64,000 bases of DNA from Toxorhynchites rutilus septentrionalis (Eukaryota; Arthropoda; Insecta; Diptera; Culicidae): assembly GCF_029784135.1 (NCBI RefSeq), contig NC_073745.1, positions 83,175,650 through 83,239,649 on the forward strand, read 5' to 3'. Position numbers and translations under genes: made by a program. Under the pieces are notes generated by a model that ran no database searches, was not told where the DNA came from, and saw only the letters and a list, made by a program, of their open reading frames with translations. Positions 21,944 to 33,845 of this stretch are shown in pieces (position 1 is the stretch's first letter; every line of letters begins with the position of its first letter).

Positions 21944-24330
21944 CTCCAATAAATTCTGTACAAAACGAATGCTTATGGTTTGACGAAAAATATCGTTAAA
22001 ATTTTTACATCGTGCCAAAGTTTTGTGCCAAAAACCGGTTTTTGTTATGTTTTAGAAAATCATCTGTAATTTTGCAAATATTGCAGATCGAATGTAAACA
22101 CGAAATTTTTTAGTCGATCGATCATCGTTTGAAGCAAATAAGAGAAGCGCAAATTGTACCAAAAGAACAAAGTTTTATGCACACATTTGGAACAAACGAT
22201 TTATAAGATTCTTTTTCATGAAAAATTACAAGAACAGCATAACGTTTTAATGTATTAATTATAGCCTACTTCTCGGTAACCTTCGAGCATTTTTTTCTGA
22301 TTCTAATTGCTGCTCGTTAGCAACATTGACCAATTTCAAACAACATCAATAAACCATTTGCATCTTGGTCCAGTAATCTTTCCATTGTTATTCGTCAAGT
22401 TTTTCGTTCGAAACATGAATCTCGATACTTTTCTTTCTTTTTCTCTATCCATAGATGTAGACTCGATGGCAACAGCACGATGGACAACACGAAACGGCAC
22501 CTCTTACGATGCTAACTAAGGAGGGAGAGGAGAGCGTTTTCCAATTTTCCTTGCTCATGTTTGTTGCAGTAAAAATTGTCAGTACCTCTTTGTGGACTCT
22601 CAAGGGAAATTAAAATGCAATATAGCTTGGAATTAAATCGCTCGTCTCTTTGTGAACCTAGAGCTCATCTTTTCTGGCGTCCATGTGGGTTTTGTGGCGA
22701 GTGTACTGAAGTGTAGGTAACAGAGCGAAGTGTATCGGAAAATCCGGATTCAGGGTGAAAAAAAAAGTTGGTCATTTATTCTCGCTACAAACCGAATCGT
22801 TGGAACTTTTTACAATCGTGCCTATTTTTCTCGTACTCCTACAAGCAACACAGGATTCTACAGGCTTTGTGTCTATCTCTATCATGAAGATTGGTTCACA
22901 CCACAGTGCCACGGTTCCGTGCACAATTGACCTATTATAGTTACCAGTGGGAGGAAAGCCGGCCGAAAGATATACACGAGAGACTTTTTTTCTAACAACG
23001 ACCCGGAAAAAGAACAGCCTCAACACAACCGACAAGCCATCGCGCGCAAAATGGTGTTGTACCAAAAGTGGAAAAGTTGTTTGTTCTACTATTTCAATGC
23101 TAAAAGGCTTTGAGGGTTCTGTTCGGCGAGTTTATAAAGAAAAAAAATATGCAAGAATCCAGGTGTTTTGAATTTTCGATAAATGCCAAACTGTGGAGAA
23201 GCAAAGTTACGAGCACCCTTGGGAATGGAATGTATAAACTTTAGGATCTGCATGCTATGCTAGTCGGGGAAGAAGGTAGGGATTAACATTCTTCTTTTGT
23301 TACATCCAAGGACTTCAAGATTGTTGCGGAAAACTAATGGGAGAAAAAAACGAGGAGTAGATGACAGGATGGGTGAGTGAGTGAGTGAAGAATGACTAGT
23401 TTGGCATTCTCCCTCCCGGGCAGGGAGATACTCTAAAAGTTTGCTTTTTTTGCAGAAAGCTAACTTTGAATTTCTTCTTTCGGCCCGCTCTATTCGGCTC
23501 TAGCTTGTTCGCTTCGAATGTCATTTTGAAGGAAAAAAAATGCCGAGGCAAATTCTATTTTGCGGTTTCTGTACGCCGCGTTTGGGTCCGCTCCAAAGTG
23601 AGTGATAAAACGGTGACTTCATGATTCTGGACACACATGACGGCAGAGGAGTCATCCAACGTCCGAGTCCAAATTATAATTAATCATTATGTTTATTTAA
23701 TTTGAAAATAACAATCGATTTTAAACGTTTCAATGAGTTCAGACTACTCAACAAATTTTATTTTCCGATAAGGAAAATTCGTTTTTATGGTTTCAAATAC
23801 ATCTTTGTTATACAATATCGTCGAAGCCCAATAGTCTTGTTCCAGCGATCTCGTATTCTATGGAATCCATCCAGAAATGCCAGCTATTTGAATATTTGAT
23901 AAAGACGAATAATCAGGCCAAGCAGCAGAAATTCAGAATTGTGTTTATGGTACCAAACCCGTAACAGGCAAATATATGCAATTTTGTCTCATTTCGATAA
24001 GTTGCATAGTAACCATTTACTCGAAGCTGAATCTAAAAAGAACTTTGGACGTCGAACAAATTAACACACGAAAACGAGTTAAGCTATTCGCCCTGTCGCA
24101 CAGTCCGATTCTGCATACGGTTTTAGACTTCAGGAGTTTGAACGCAAATTGCAGAATCAGAATTGGATTTTTGAATTCAGACTTTTTTAGAAGTGTAGCA
24201 CTCGAACTTTTCTTTCATCTCTTAGCTCATTCAAAGGGTCAGGGCCTTGAAGGAACTTCTCTGTTATACTCTCATGGTTTGAGCAATTTGAAACATTGGA
24301 CACATATTACACACGATTAATCAAGTGATA
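21944..24330. other. Non-coding DNA, no gene recognised
   Basis: 21944-22300 is AT-rich and repeat-like. 22300-23700 is more balanced and looks single-copy, with a GTGAGTGAGTGAGTGAAG run near 23371. A 114-codon frame at 23976-24320 shows no recognisable domain and I do not call it. Confidence 0.45.
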
Positions 24331-24339
24331 TATTTTAAA

Positions 24340-24545
24340 AATATCCGCTTTGTTAAATTTCTGAATGAAACTTTCCGTTATTGAAAAGAAAATTCATCAA
24401 GTGGATATTGGCCATTTGATCTAGACCCTTTATTGTCTCATCAAAGAAGTGTCTGATCTAGCGATGTCTTGATGAAAAACGACGCCTTATTTGATGATCA
24501 ATTCTGGTCCTTTTTTCTGTTTTTTGATTGTTTTTCCTTATATTG
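24340..24545 (-). pseudogene. Decayed mariner transposase fragment
   Basis: On the minus strand one frame reads GPELI, then a stop, then GVVFHQDIARSDTSLM. This is the mariner block around the second catalytic aspartate (consensus FHQDNARPHTS). Downstream, across a frameshift, LDEF marks the C-terminal part. Several stops interrupt it and no TIRs are evident. It is a separate copy from the better preserved mariner at 25070-25930. Confidence 0.6.
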
Positions 24546-25069
24546 TCTACCTATCCTATGAACAGTTTGAACAGGCGGACGAGACGCCACTGAATATAGC
24601 CACTATATTAAAAAAAATTCGCAGGAGTGCTGTCCGATCTTGATCGATCTATGAAAAATGATGGACTGTACTTCAAACGTGCAATTTAAGGCGAGGCGTT
24701 CCAATTTTTTTAACTGTTTTTGAGCTATCTGTACCAAAGTGAGTCTAGATATTTTATAATTTTTGAAAAGTTGAGATTTTTTCACATAAAATATCAAATT
24801 TTGGACTTTTGGTTTTGACATTTTTTTTCCAGTTTTATGACCATTCCGACGAGTATGCTTGGTTTCAAAAAAAAGTTACCTTTAATCCGAATGGCTGGTT
24901 TATTGTGTTTTTACAACAAATGAAAGGGATTGGAATGAAATTCATAGTCAAAACTGTAAACTCCGCAGCAAATGTGTGCAAATGTTAAATTTTATTTTTG
25001 AGGTGTCGTGGCCCAAAGTCCTTAGCTTTTTACAAACTTTTTGGGAATGTGATACCTTTTCAGGTAACA
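24546..25069. other. Unassigned DNA between two mariner copies
   Basis: AT-rich with no recognised gene. It may include further decayed sequence of the mariner fragment on its left. Confidence 0.4.
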
Positions 25070-25930
25070 TAAGAGGTTGGGGAAAATGAAATCCATTTTT
25101 TTTGAGTAAAATTCAAAACTTTATTTTAGATGTTTCGGTTTGTCCGGTTTAGGTAAAATATGCACCGTTTTGTTGTACAATTTGTTGCCGTGTTAAAGGT
25201 AGCTTCATAATAAGATAGGAGTCTTGGTCCTTATTGGCGTCCTTAAAACTATAGTAATCGATTTTCACAATTCCTTATCACTCAGAAAGTTTTGCAATGC
25301 GAGAGAATGTGGCAATCGCTTGGTGCCAGGTCCAGACTATATGGTGGATGCATTAAAACTTCCCAAAAAATCTCCCGGAGTTTCTGGCGAGTCACAACAC
25401 ACGTGTATGACCTTACGTTGTCCTGATGAAACATAATACCTCTTCTGTTAGCCTAACCTGGCCGTTTATGGTCAATCGCTAGGTTCGAATGGTCCAGTTG
25501 TTGACAGTAGAAATTTTTTTCTTAGCGTACATTATTCCTTTCAAGTCTCACCAAATACAGAGTAGAACCTTCCTGGCCGTTAGTCCTGGTTTGGCCACCG
25601 TTTTGAGCTGCTTTACCACGCTTTGACCACGATCGTTTTCGCACAATATTGTCGTATGAGACCCATTTCTCATCCCAGTCACCATATCGATTCAAGAAAT
25701 GGGTCGATTTCATTCCGGTTAGCCAAGGCTCGGCAGATGGAAATTCGATCCATCATGTTTGTTGGTGTTAATTGATGTGGTATCGAACTTTTTCTGAATC
25801 TAGCTTCGCGCAAATGGTTTAAAGCTGTTTTATGGTCGATCTTTAGCTCCTGTCAACTTCGATGATTTATGTCATTTTATCGACATTTTCCACAGAAAAA
25901 ATAATGGATTTATTTTTCCTCAACCTTATA
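25070..25930 (-). mobile_element. Mariner element with recognisable TIRs, internally decayed
   Basis: The termini are imperfect inverted repeats: AGGTTGGGGAAAATGAAATC at about 25075 and, on the other strand, AGGTTGAGGAAAAATAAATC ending near 25927, each next to TA. The interior is a minus-strand mariner transposase relic. At ~860 bp the element is shorter than the usual ~1.3 kb, so N-terminal coding has been lost. Confidence 0.8.
25140..25880 (-). pseudogene. Mariner transposase pseudogene
   Basis: Fragments in several minus-strand frames follow the mariner order. GIDHKT-like and KFDTTS remnants come first (near 25840-25780), then DEKWVSYDN with RKRSWSKRG (the block holding the first catalytic D, 25700-25610), then VLLCIWWDWKG-like and QQLD remnants, FHQDNVRPHT with the second D (~25420), and PPYSLDLAPSD with the third D (~25355), where S replaces the usual P of YSPDLAPSD. 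Frameshifts and stops separate nearly every block. The motifs match the DD34D mariner group (Mos1/irritans-like). Confidence 0.8.
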
Positions 25931-26314
25931 TTTGAAATTAAGAATGGTATATTCCGGATATTATGATATATTTTTTATTGAACATCAATATACGGGTCAA
26001 CATTCGGAAAACCGAAATAGGTCCAGCGGTTCGAAAGTAGCAATTTTCTAAAATGACCATGTTTGGCGAACTCGAAAAAGGTAAAACTTTTGGACCATCC
26101 TAAGCCCGAAATCTAAACCGCGTCTAAAACGTTTGAAAAAAGAAAAAAATATAAAAGATTAAGTAAAATAAGAGCAAAATTAGAACTTTTTTCCGGAGTA
26201 TCTTTTTTCATAGAATTGCTGTATAAGATTTACATTTCAACACGCGGCGGCCGAAGACCAACCACAACAGAAAAGACCCTCTTTAATAAATCGGACCATC
26301 GATATATCAGATAC
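25931..26314. other. Unassigned DNA
   Basis: AT-rich repeat-like text with no open frame, termini or tandem structure I can name. Confidence 0.4.
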
Positions 26315-27952
26315 TTAACACGTTCACGGCGCACAGTGGAGCAGTTCTGAAAAAAGACGGTCAAAAATCTTTTCTCGTCTTACCTTACATTTTAGAGCTT
26401 GGGTGTGTTCAGAAAAATTGTTCAGAATGTTGATTCGAATAATTTGGCGGTTTCATTTAAACTCTTACTAAGTTACAGTAAAAATTAAAAAAGCTAACTT
26501 TTTATACTTACGAGATAGTTGAGTTATGTCTTGAGCAACATTGTAGAACTATAAATTTTATGAATCTTTTCTGAAGATACATAATATTTATTTAACAGTC
26601 ATTCAGAGATATAACTGTTTTTCTGGGGAGACTATCTCAAAACTATTTATTTAACTTAAGTTATGCCTAAATTACATTATATCAACTCAACATGTTCCAC
26701 AAAGTTTTAGATAACATGAAAATACATAACTTTGCCGAAGACACTATTAGTGTTAAATGACACCATTGCGATGTACAGTGGTTACAAAACAAAAATATGT
26801 CACTTTTAATCATTAAATTTATCAAAAATGTGCACGTTTGTGCATCAATACTCAACGTCATTTTGTTCGTCAGGGTTTGAAGTATTTGGCAAACTGCTTT
26901 TCGAACTCGGGAACTCTCGGGAACATTACTTTTTATACCAATTTTTACAGCACAATTTACTCAATTTTACTCTGTTTTCTTCATACTTTATCTACTATTG
27001 ATGTTTATTTCATTTTATCCATATATAAATCAATTTCTGATTCTATCTCATTATCAGACCTTAAATTTGAGTTGTTTTGAGGTAGTTGGTGATAGCAATT
27101 GGTCCTTTTACGATTTTCGTTTCCGCAAGCTGCTTATTAAAGAGTCGGATGTCATAAACAATCTTAAAAAACATCAAGAATGCTGATCTCTCTGCAATTC
27201 TCTAAATTTAATGATTAAAAGTGACATATTTTTGCTTTGTAACCACTGTACATCACAATGGTGTCATTTAACACTAATAGTGTCTTCGACAAAGTTATGT
27301 ATTTTCATGTTATCTAAAACTTTGTGGAACATATTGAGTTGATATAATGTGATTTAGGCATAACTTAAGTTAAAAACTAGTTTTGAGATAGTCTCCGCAG
27401 GAAAACAGTTATATCTCTGAAGGACTGTTAGATAGATATTATATATTTTCAGCAAAGTTTCATAAAATTTATAGTTCTACAATGTTGCTGAAGACATAAC
27501 TCAACTATCTCGTAAGTATGAAAAGTTTTTTTAAATTTTTACTGTAACCTAGTAAGAGTTTAAATGAAACCGTCAAATTATTCGAACCAACATTCGGAAC
27601 AACTTTTCTGAAGACACCCATGCTCTAAAATGCACGAGACGAGACGAGAAAAGATTTTTGACCGTCTTTTTTCAGAACGGCCCCACTGTGCGGCGGGGCT
27701 GTAATTCATAATCCTCCCCATCAGGCGGCTACACTTAATGCTATTCGCTCTATCGAACGGAACCCATTTCAGGCAGTGTTTGTCAATTGAACGTTTTTTT
27801 TTTAATAATTCACTTTCGTTTGTTCAAATATGATCTTGCAGAAGGAATTCAATTGGCATTCGGTTGGTTGTTACATGCTACACAATAACACAATAACGAT
27901 GAGGCAGTCTAGTGCGAGCCTCCGGTGATACGCACCGGCGTGAATGTGTTAA
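26315..27952. mobile_element. TTAA-flanked short element (piggyBac-like target) split by a foldback insertion
   Basis: TTAA at 26315-26318 is followed by CACGTTCACGGCG. At the other end CGGCGTGAATGTG precedes TTAA at 27949-27952. The two tips are inverted repeats with about two mismatches plus a small offset. Removing the insertion at 26332-27690 and one 5-bp duplicate leaves an element of about 275 bp, comparable to the TTAA-ended element at 44131-44392. The TTAA target is diagnostic of piggyBac transposition, but there is no coding sequence and the tips do not begin with CCC, so the assignment is tentative. Confidence 0.55.
26332..27690. mobile_element. Foldback element with Transib/RSS-like termini
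   Basis: Two arms form a long inverted repeat: 26332-26821 and 27203-27690, each ~490 bp and roughly 90% identical, around a 381-bp loop. Both tips read CACAGTGG. The heptamer CACAGTG is followed by exactly 23 bp and then CAAAAATCT. The element is flanked by a 5-bp direct repeat, CGGCG (26327-26331 and 27691-27695). Transib transposons are known for CACWRTG-type tips, an A-rich block at about positions 31-38 and 5-bp GC-rich target duplications; I infer a non-autonomous Transib derivative. No transposase is encoded. The loop holds AT-rich sequence and two short frames without domains. Confidence 0.7.
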
Positions 27953-28054
27953 ACCTTCATGCCTGAAATTTCAAATTAGATATTCCAAACCCGACAAATT
28001 AATTTTCAATGTGAAATTGAAAAAATGATTTAAATTTCTAAAACTTTGATTTCT

Positions 28055-28930
28055 GTTCGAACCTCATCCTACCGTGCTGTCACCATGTTTTTATCAATTT
28101 TTTGACCAAGAATTGATCACAGATTTTCGATCCGGTGATTGCGGCGGCCAATCAATCAACTTCACATGAGATCGAAGGAAGTAGGACATCGTTATGTGTG
28201 CCGTATTCTTTGGATCGTTGTCTTGCTACCAATCTTTCGGCAAACCGATCTTCCGTGCTGGGCACTTCGAAAGGTGCATAAGGATATCGATGTACTTGTC
28301 AGTATACATCGATATACCATCGATCTGAACCAGGTTTCCAACACCGAACCAAGCAAAACACTCCCAAACCATGGCGTTGCCACCACCGTGTTTCACTGTC
28401 TTCTGAACGTTCTTGTCAAGCCGCTCTTCTCCTCACTTACTCCATACTCTGGGTCGTTGTTTCGTTCCGAAAAGGTCGAATTTACTTCCGTCTGACCACA
28501 GCACCTTTTTCCAGAACGAGATTGGCTTGTGGACGTATTTATTGGCGAAACGTTTGGAACGTTTGATCTGGTTGACTTTCCGGATTAACGGTCGTCGTGA
28601 AGCAAACTTGCATCCTTGCTGTTGCATTCTCAATTCGTTCCAATATGTTCAATAATATGCTTTCTTCTATAGTTCTGTTTGTAGCTCTTGGGTTTTTTTG
28701 CACTTCTCTGTCGATTATGCCATCATCCCGGTCAGTTGTCAAGCGTTTGCGTCCACGTCCTACCCGGTCGCAAACGACACCAAGCTCTCGGTACTTCCTA
28801 AGAAGCTTCTGAATCGCACCAATGCTTACGTTCTACTTGGCCCCTATGTTCCGAAAGGATACGCCATCCTAGCGGTCATAATCAACAAACTCAATCTGAC
28901 TTTAGAGAATGATGGAACCCAAACACCGTC
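28055..28930 (-). pseudogene. Decayed Tc1-like (DD34E-type) transposase
   Basis: The minus strand shows the Tc1 order in broken frames. An HTH region comes first (IGAIQKLLRKYRELG, then GRGRKRLTTDRD, 28850-28715) and the second DNA-binding part follows (DREVQKNPRATNRTIEE, ~28700). VLWSDGSKFDLFG at ~28500 is the first catalytic block, with G in place of the usual E after SD. AMVWECFAWFGVGNL lies at ~28370, QDNDPKNT with the second D at ~28230, and WPPQSPD at ~28145. The LNPIE stretch that should follow, carrying the catalytic E, is missing. Stops and frameshifts show it is dead. A possible right terminus, CAGTACTGGC on the minus strand near 29217, has no left partner. Confidence 0.8.
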
Positions 28931-31521
28931 ATAGTCAACACAATGTCATTGATATCAATAATGACGCGCCATCTCCAGCTGAATACAAAAACTGTTCACC
29001 TGTAATCTTTTTTTTTTTTGTGCCACATTCGAAATGACCATTTCTACAACATTATTCATTTGTTCACAAATATGATCAAATCTGGCACAACCAATGTACG
29101 AATCATATACTGCAATCCAAAAACAATATTTGTGGTGGTAACTGATATCTTACTTATGCAAAACTAACATGAGCAGAGCGAAAAAGAATTCAAACGGTGT
29201 ATTCTTTATTATTGCCAGTACTGTATATTTCAAATATGATCTTTGATAAAGTTGTTGTTGATTATTCGATTTGTTATTGTTTTTTCAGATAAAGAAGTAC
29301 TGGAAACAAGTGGGATGACAACATTCACAAGACATTGCAGGCTGACACAATGTGAAATGTCATCTACTAATCTTACACAACCTGCACGAAAAATCGAATG
29401 ACTATTGTTATCTTCAGACTAGCTTTCATTGATAAATTCTTTTTATTGTTATCGTTGTTTTCATTATTAAAAATCTCAAAAACGACTGGTATTACATTTT
29501 AATATAGTTTTAGATGATGAATTGCTCCTACTATTTTCGTGATGAAATTGAAATTTCGTAGCGGTTAGCTATTTGATCAAAACATAAAAATCTAAATATC
29601 CTTTTTTGAAATCTACAACAGCGTTATAGCGTTTCAAAAGTCAGTTAAAAACTTTGATGTCGCACTTTGGTCTCTAATTGAGGTCTCTTGAGAAGCTGGA
29701 AGAAAGAACAATTCCCTCTGTGTTGAGAATTGTCAACATGAACAACAATTCCCTCTGTGTTGAGAATTGCCAACATGAACAACTGATGATTGTTTAATTG
29801 ATTGACACATCACTTGCAGATCGTAGAACCTCCCAACAATGCATTCTGTTGATGGCGGTGTCAGCTTAACTGGTGGTTATTTACAGTGCGATTCATCACT
29901 TTCTTTAACCAACTCTCGCTCGTATAATAATAAAAACCAAAAGCAGTTTGATTACATTTAATCAACTCTATTTGATGACTGCCATCCATTCTCTCATCCT
30001 GGCGCACAGTGGTACCGGGTACTGGAGCTACATTTCACTCGTCACATGAATCTGTCACATCATGGCCATGATTCGTCGTCGACGAGTTGAAACTGAAACT
30101 GAAACAGACCTCCTCCTACTCCGCCGCCGTCGTATCACGCTTTCCTCGGGTGGAAGATGATGGCTGCTCTCACATTAAACCATATCACTCAAAACTCAAA
30201 GCTCGCACAGAGGAGCGCACAAAAAAACTGTCGCGCACTGATGAAAATGGATATTTATTAAAAGTGTCAGCGGCAAACATTGGTTTTTACGAGCCACATA
30301 TAATATTTTTCTCCATACTCGTATGGAATCCATTCACATTTGTGGATATGAAATTAAACAAAAAAGCATCCAGACGAAGGGAACAAAAAGAACCCAGATG
30401 TCATCGCCGCCGTCATCGTCAGCCCCAGAGAGGTCCTGTGTGTTCTGGCGCGTACGGATTTTTATGCAACCACCGCACGGTATGCTGATACGGTTGGATT
30501 GGAATTATCCTCACGAGAAGCACAGAATTTGACGCGCGGAAGCGTGTTGGTGGCATGAATTATTACCAGAAAAGCTCTGACCGTCCGGCTTCTCGTGAAA
30601 TTCACATCCGAAGGACATCAACACAAAACCAACAAATTTGTTCGGATTCCATCGAAATGGCTTTATGCGCCATGTTTATTTTACGCCTTTTTCTGCAGTG
30701 ATGGATGTGCCAACATAAATCAAGCATATGTCTTGTATTGTGATATATTGAACACATCATAAAATGGTCCATGTTTTCATAGACCTCCCTTTAGCTAAAT
30801 ATTAAAGGTTTTTCCACATTGTTCGTTGGGACCATTGTGTTTGTACCCATCCTTATCGGGCTACTTACGTAGCTCGGTCTGCTGTGCGCAGCGATGTGTC
30901 AAAACGAGCCCCCGATGCTGCTAAGAGAGGCCTCCCCATAACTGCGAAGAAGTGGGTCTCTGCAGCCTCCTTTTCTCGGGCTTTTCTTCCATACAATTTG
31001 CCCATACAGCGCATATAATAGCGGACCTGCACCACAAGAGTCGCATGCGTTGTGTATACGGAGAGAGAGAGCGAGCGAGACACAACAGCTTCAGAAATTT
31101 ACAGCCTCCAGTAGTGATGCAACTTGAGCGTACGTTAGCTAGCACTTACGAGTCCCCCCGGAAGGTTCGCGGCTACTGCCCACACACACGGACACCCACA
31201 CGGTACCACGGCATATGACACTAAAGCTGGAAACCAGGAAATGATGCTGCAATTGTTGTCATCGTCGTCGTTGTCGTCTTTCTGCCGTTGCTCGAGAAAC
31301 TATTCTCTCCCATCTCGAACAGAATGATAGTCTGCATATGATGGGGCACAATACCCGAGGGTCCCGAAAGGGAGTGTATAAAGTTCGCGGAAGGGTTCTT
31401 TTCCCGGTAGCGAATAGATTTTTTCCAAATCACGGAGTAAAGCATAAATACGTGAAAAGAAGGGCAGGTGGAATTGGATTGTTGTTTTGCCTTGCAGCAG
31501 ATAACGTGAGAGGTTGTGAGC
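28931..31521. other. Non-coding DNA, partly single-copy in appearance
   Basis: A ~40-bp direct duplication lies at 29704-29785 (ACAATTCCCTCTGTGTTGAG twice). 29800-31500 has balanced composition and no recognised transposon ends. It could be conserved non-coding or intronic host DNA. A 133-codon frame at 30087-30488 has no domain I recognise. Confidence 0.45.
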
Positions 31522-32814
31522 TAAAGGGTGTGTCACATCAAATTGCATCACCGAAAAAACGCTGTAGATTTTAATTTTTAGGAATTCAGCTTTCGCTTAT
31601 AATCAGATAAGAGTGTATAGATCACGTTGGCCATGCTCACTGTCAATTTTTCGTAAATTTGGAAAAATGTCGTCGAACGAAAAAGAGCGTCGTGAATTAA
31701 TCCTGCGCACTCATTTCGAGAATCCGGAGTTGTCACATCGGGACATCGGTAAGATGCTGGGAATCGTCCAATCCACGGTCAGCAGAGTACTAAAACGATA
31801 CTTCAAGAACCTAACCATCGACCGGAAGGTGAAGAACGGCAAAAATGGATGCTCCGTCAGTGAAAAAGATCACAAGCGCGTAGTTAAGCAGTTTAGACGT
31901 GATCCGGGATGTTCGGTCCGGGATATCGCCAATAAGCTGAATTTGTCAAGTTCATTCGTCCAGCGGACCAAGCAGCGGGAGGGCCTGCGTACATACAAGG
32001 TTCAGAAGGCTCCTAACCGCGACGAAAGGCAAAACATGGTGGGGAAGACGCGAGCCCGGAAGCTGTACACCGAAATGCTGACGAAGCCGCATTGCCTGGT
32101 AATGGACGACGAAACCTACGTCAAAGCGGACTTTCGTCAGCTGCCGGGCCTGTTGTTCTTCTCCGCAGAGGACAAATTCAGCGTTCCGGAGGAGATTCGC
32201 AAGCAGAAACTATCCAAGTTTGCCAAAAAGTACATGGTGTGGCAAGCGATCTGCTCTTGCGGAAAGCGGAGCGCCCCCTTCGTGATGACCGGCACGGTAA
32301 ACGGGCAGGTCTACCTTAAGGAGTGCCTACAGAAGCGCTTACTACCACTATTGAAGCAGCACGAGGGCCCGACCATCTTCTGGCCGGATCTCGCTTCGTG
32401 CCACTATTCAAAGGACGTGTTGGAGTGGTACGAAGCCAACGGGGTCACCTTCGTGCCAAAGGAAATGAACCCGCCCAACGCGCCGGAGCTTCGCCCAATA
32501 GAGAAATATTGGGCGATTATGAAGCAGGCCCTCCGGAAGAACCCAAAAGTTGTCAAATCGGAGACGGACTTCAAGAGAAAATGGATTTCTGTTAAAAAAA
32601 AAAACTACAACCTGACGTTGCACAGAACCTTATGGACGGGGTAAAGAGGAAGGTGCGAGCATACGGGCTTGGGCTCGAAGTATGAATAAAAAGAAAATGC
32701 CAAAAGTTGTTTAATAGTTTTTTTTACTGTCTAAAATTTTCAAAAGGATCGGTCTAATGGGCGAATTTCTACAGCGTTTTTTCCGTGATGCAATTTGATG
32801 TGCCACACCCTTTA
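31522..32814 (+). mobile_element. DD37E (ITmD37E-type) transposon with TIRs and TA flanks
   Basis: Terminal inverted repeats begin AAGGGTGTG and continue CACATCAAATTGCATCAC; they extend for about 45 bp with few mismatches (31524-31568 and 32768-32812). TA dinucleotides flank both ends. The single gene inside occupies most of the 1.29 kb. The overall size and one-gene layout match autonomous IS630-Tc1-mariner elements, and the low decay implies a recent insertion. Confidence 0.9.
31667..32685 (+). pseudogene. Nearly intact DD37E transposase, C-terminal frameshift
   Basis: The start chosen is the ATG at 31667 (MSSNEKERRE); an in-frame ATG at 31613 would add 18 residues that do not look like the family. 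An N-terminal homeodomain-like HTH (residues ~22-45, with SHRDIGKMLGI then STVSRVLKRY) and a second HTH (~82-102) precede the catalytic domain. Catalytic residues are D148 in MDDETY, D241 in WPDLAS and E279 in RPIEKYW, with 37 residues between the last two. The frame runs to a stop at 32644, but an 11-A run at 32594-32604 shifts it: the expected tail (LMDGVKRKVRAYGLG) lies in another frame, ending at the TGA at 32683. Only the last ~25 residues are affected, so residual activity is conceivable but unproven. Confidence 0.9.
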
Positions 32815-33845
32815 ATGTTTAATGTAACCATTTGTTGTACTTTTCCGAAATTCCTGGCACCTGGTAACACGGCACCCTTTTTTTCCGACAGTAATTCCTT
32901 TGAAATAAAGACGATCAAACCTCAAACCTTGTATACCAGTTCCTTTTCGAAAAATTTCAGACACATATTTTTTGACATTAATTTAAATAAATTTCGAAAT
33001 CATATTGGGGGTACAAATTGAAAATCTTCCGCCCAGCGCAAATCCAATTTTGAGCGCTTATTGCTCAGTCATTTCCTGGTGGATTTACGAGATTTATGAA
33101 TCAGTCGATTTGGGCAGAAAATTATACACTTCACGAAACTAACTATCGAACAATTGAGAGATTTCAAGCATTATCTAAACGAAAATTCCGCGTTCTGATT
33201 GGTCGATTGACACAAGCAATCTGCGCTGTCTCATATTTTCTGTTGGACTGTGTAATAAAATATATGCTTGATTTTCTGCTGCGATGAATTCAACTTTTTG
33301 ATTGGTCCAATTGGCACTCTATCGTTATTGTAAGTACAAAAGTACAGTACAGTACAGCAAGTACGAAGCCGTTTTCCGCAGTTTCAGTGTTCAATGAGCA
33401 GTGCATGTTAATGCTGAGAGTGAATATGTCAATGTTGTCAAGTGCAACAAGTGCTAGGTTGCCATGGGAATGAATATTACTTGAAATTATGCGGCAATGT
33501 AAGAGGCTACGATATTTGGATGTAGGAGGCTACGATATTTGGATAGGGATGTCATCTATCCTGATTTGAGAGGACATGTCCTGATTTTGAGATTCTTTAG
33601 GGGCTCCCTGATTTATGGTTCATATTGTTGCATTTTTCTGATTTTAATACGAAATACAATTTTGTTGACGAATCATTAATCATTTTTCCTATTTTGTTTT
33701 TGAGTAAGGTTTTTTCATTGATGACTAAGATTTTGCAAGCGTGTAGAGAGTGACGGTTGCGTCTTTCGTGAGATCTGTTTGCATTCAGAGTTTTCGTATC
33801 ACCGGGTTGTTTCTATGTTTTGTTCAAGTTGATTTTTATATGTCT
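32815..33845. other. Unassigned DNA with small direct repeats
   Basis: A 21-bp word, GAGGCTACGATATTTGGAT, is present twice in tandem at 33501-33544. AGTACAGTACAGTACAG lies near 33341. No gene or element ends are recognised. Confidence 0.45.

Noticed and set aside
31613..31666. Upstream in-frame ATG of the DD37E transposase
   Set aside because: The extra 18 residues do not look like the family N-terminus; the second ATG (31667) gives MSSNEKERRE at the expected distance from the HTH.
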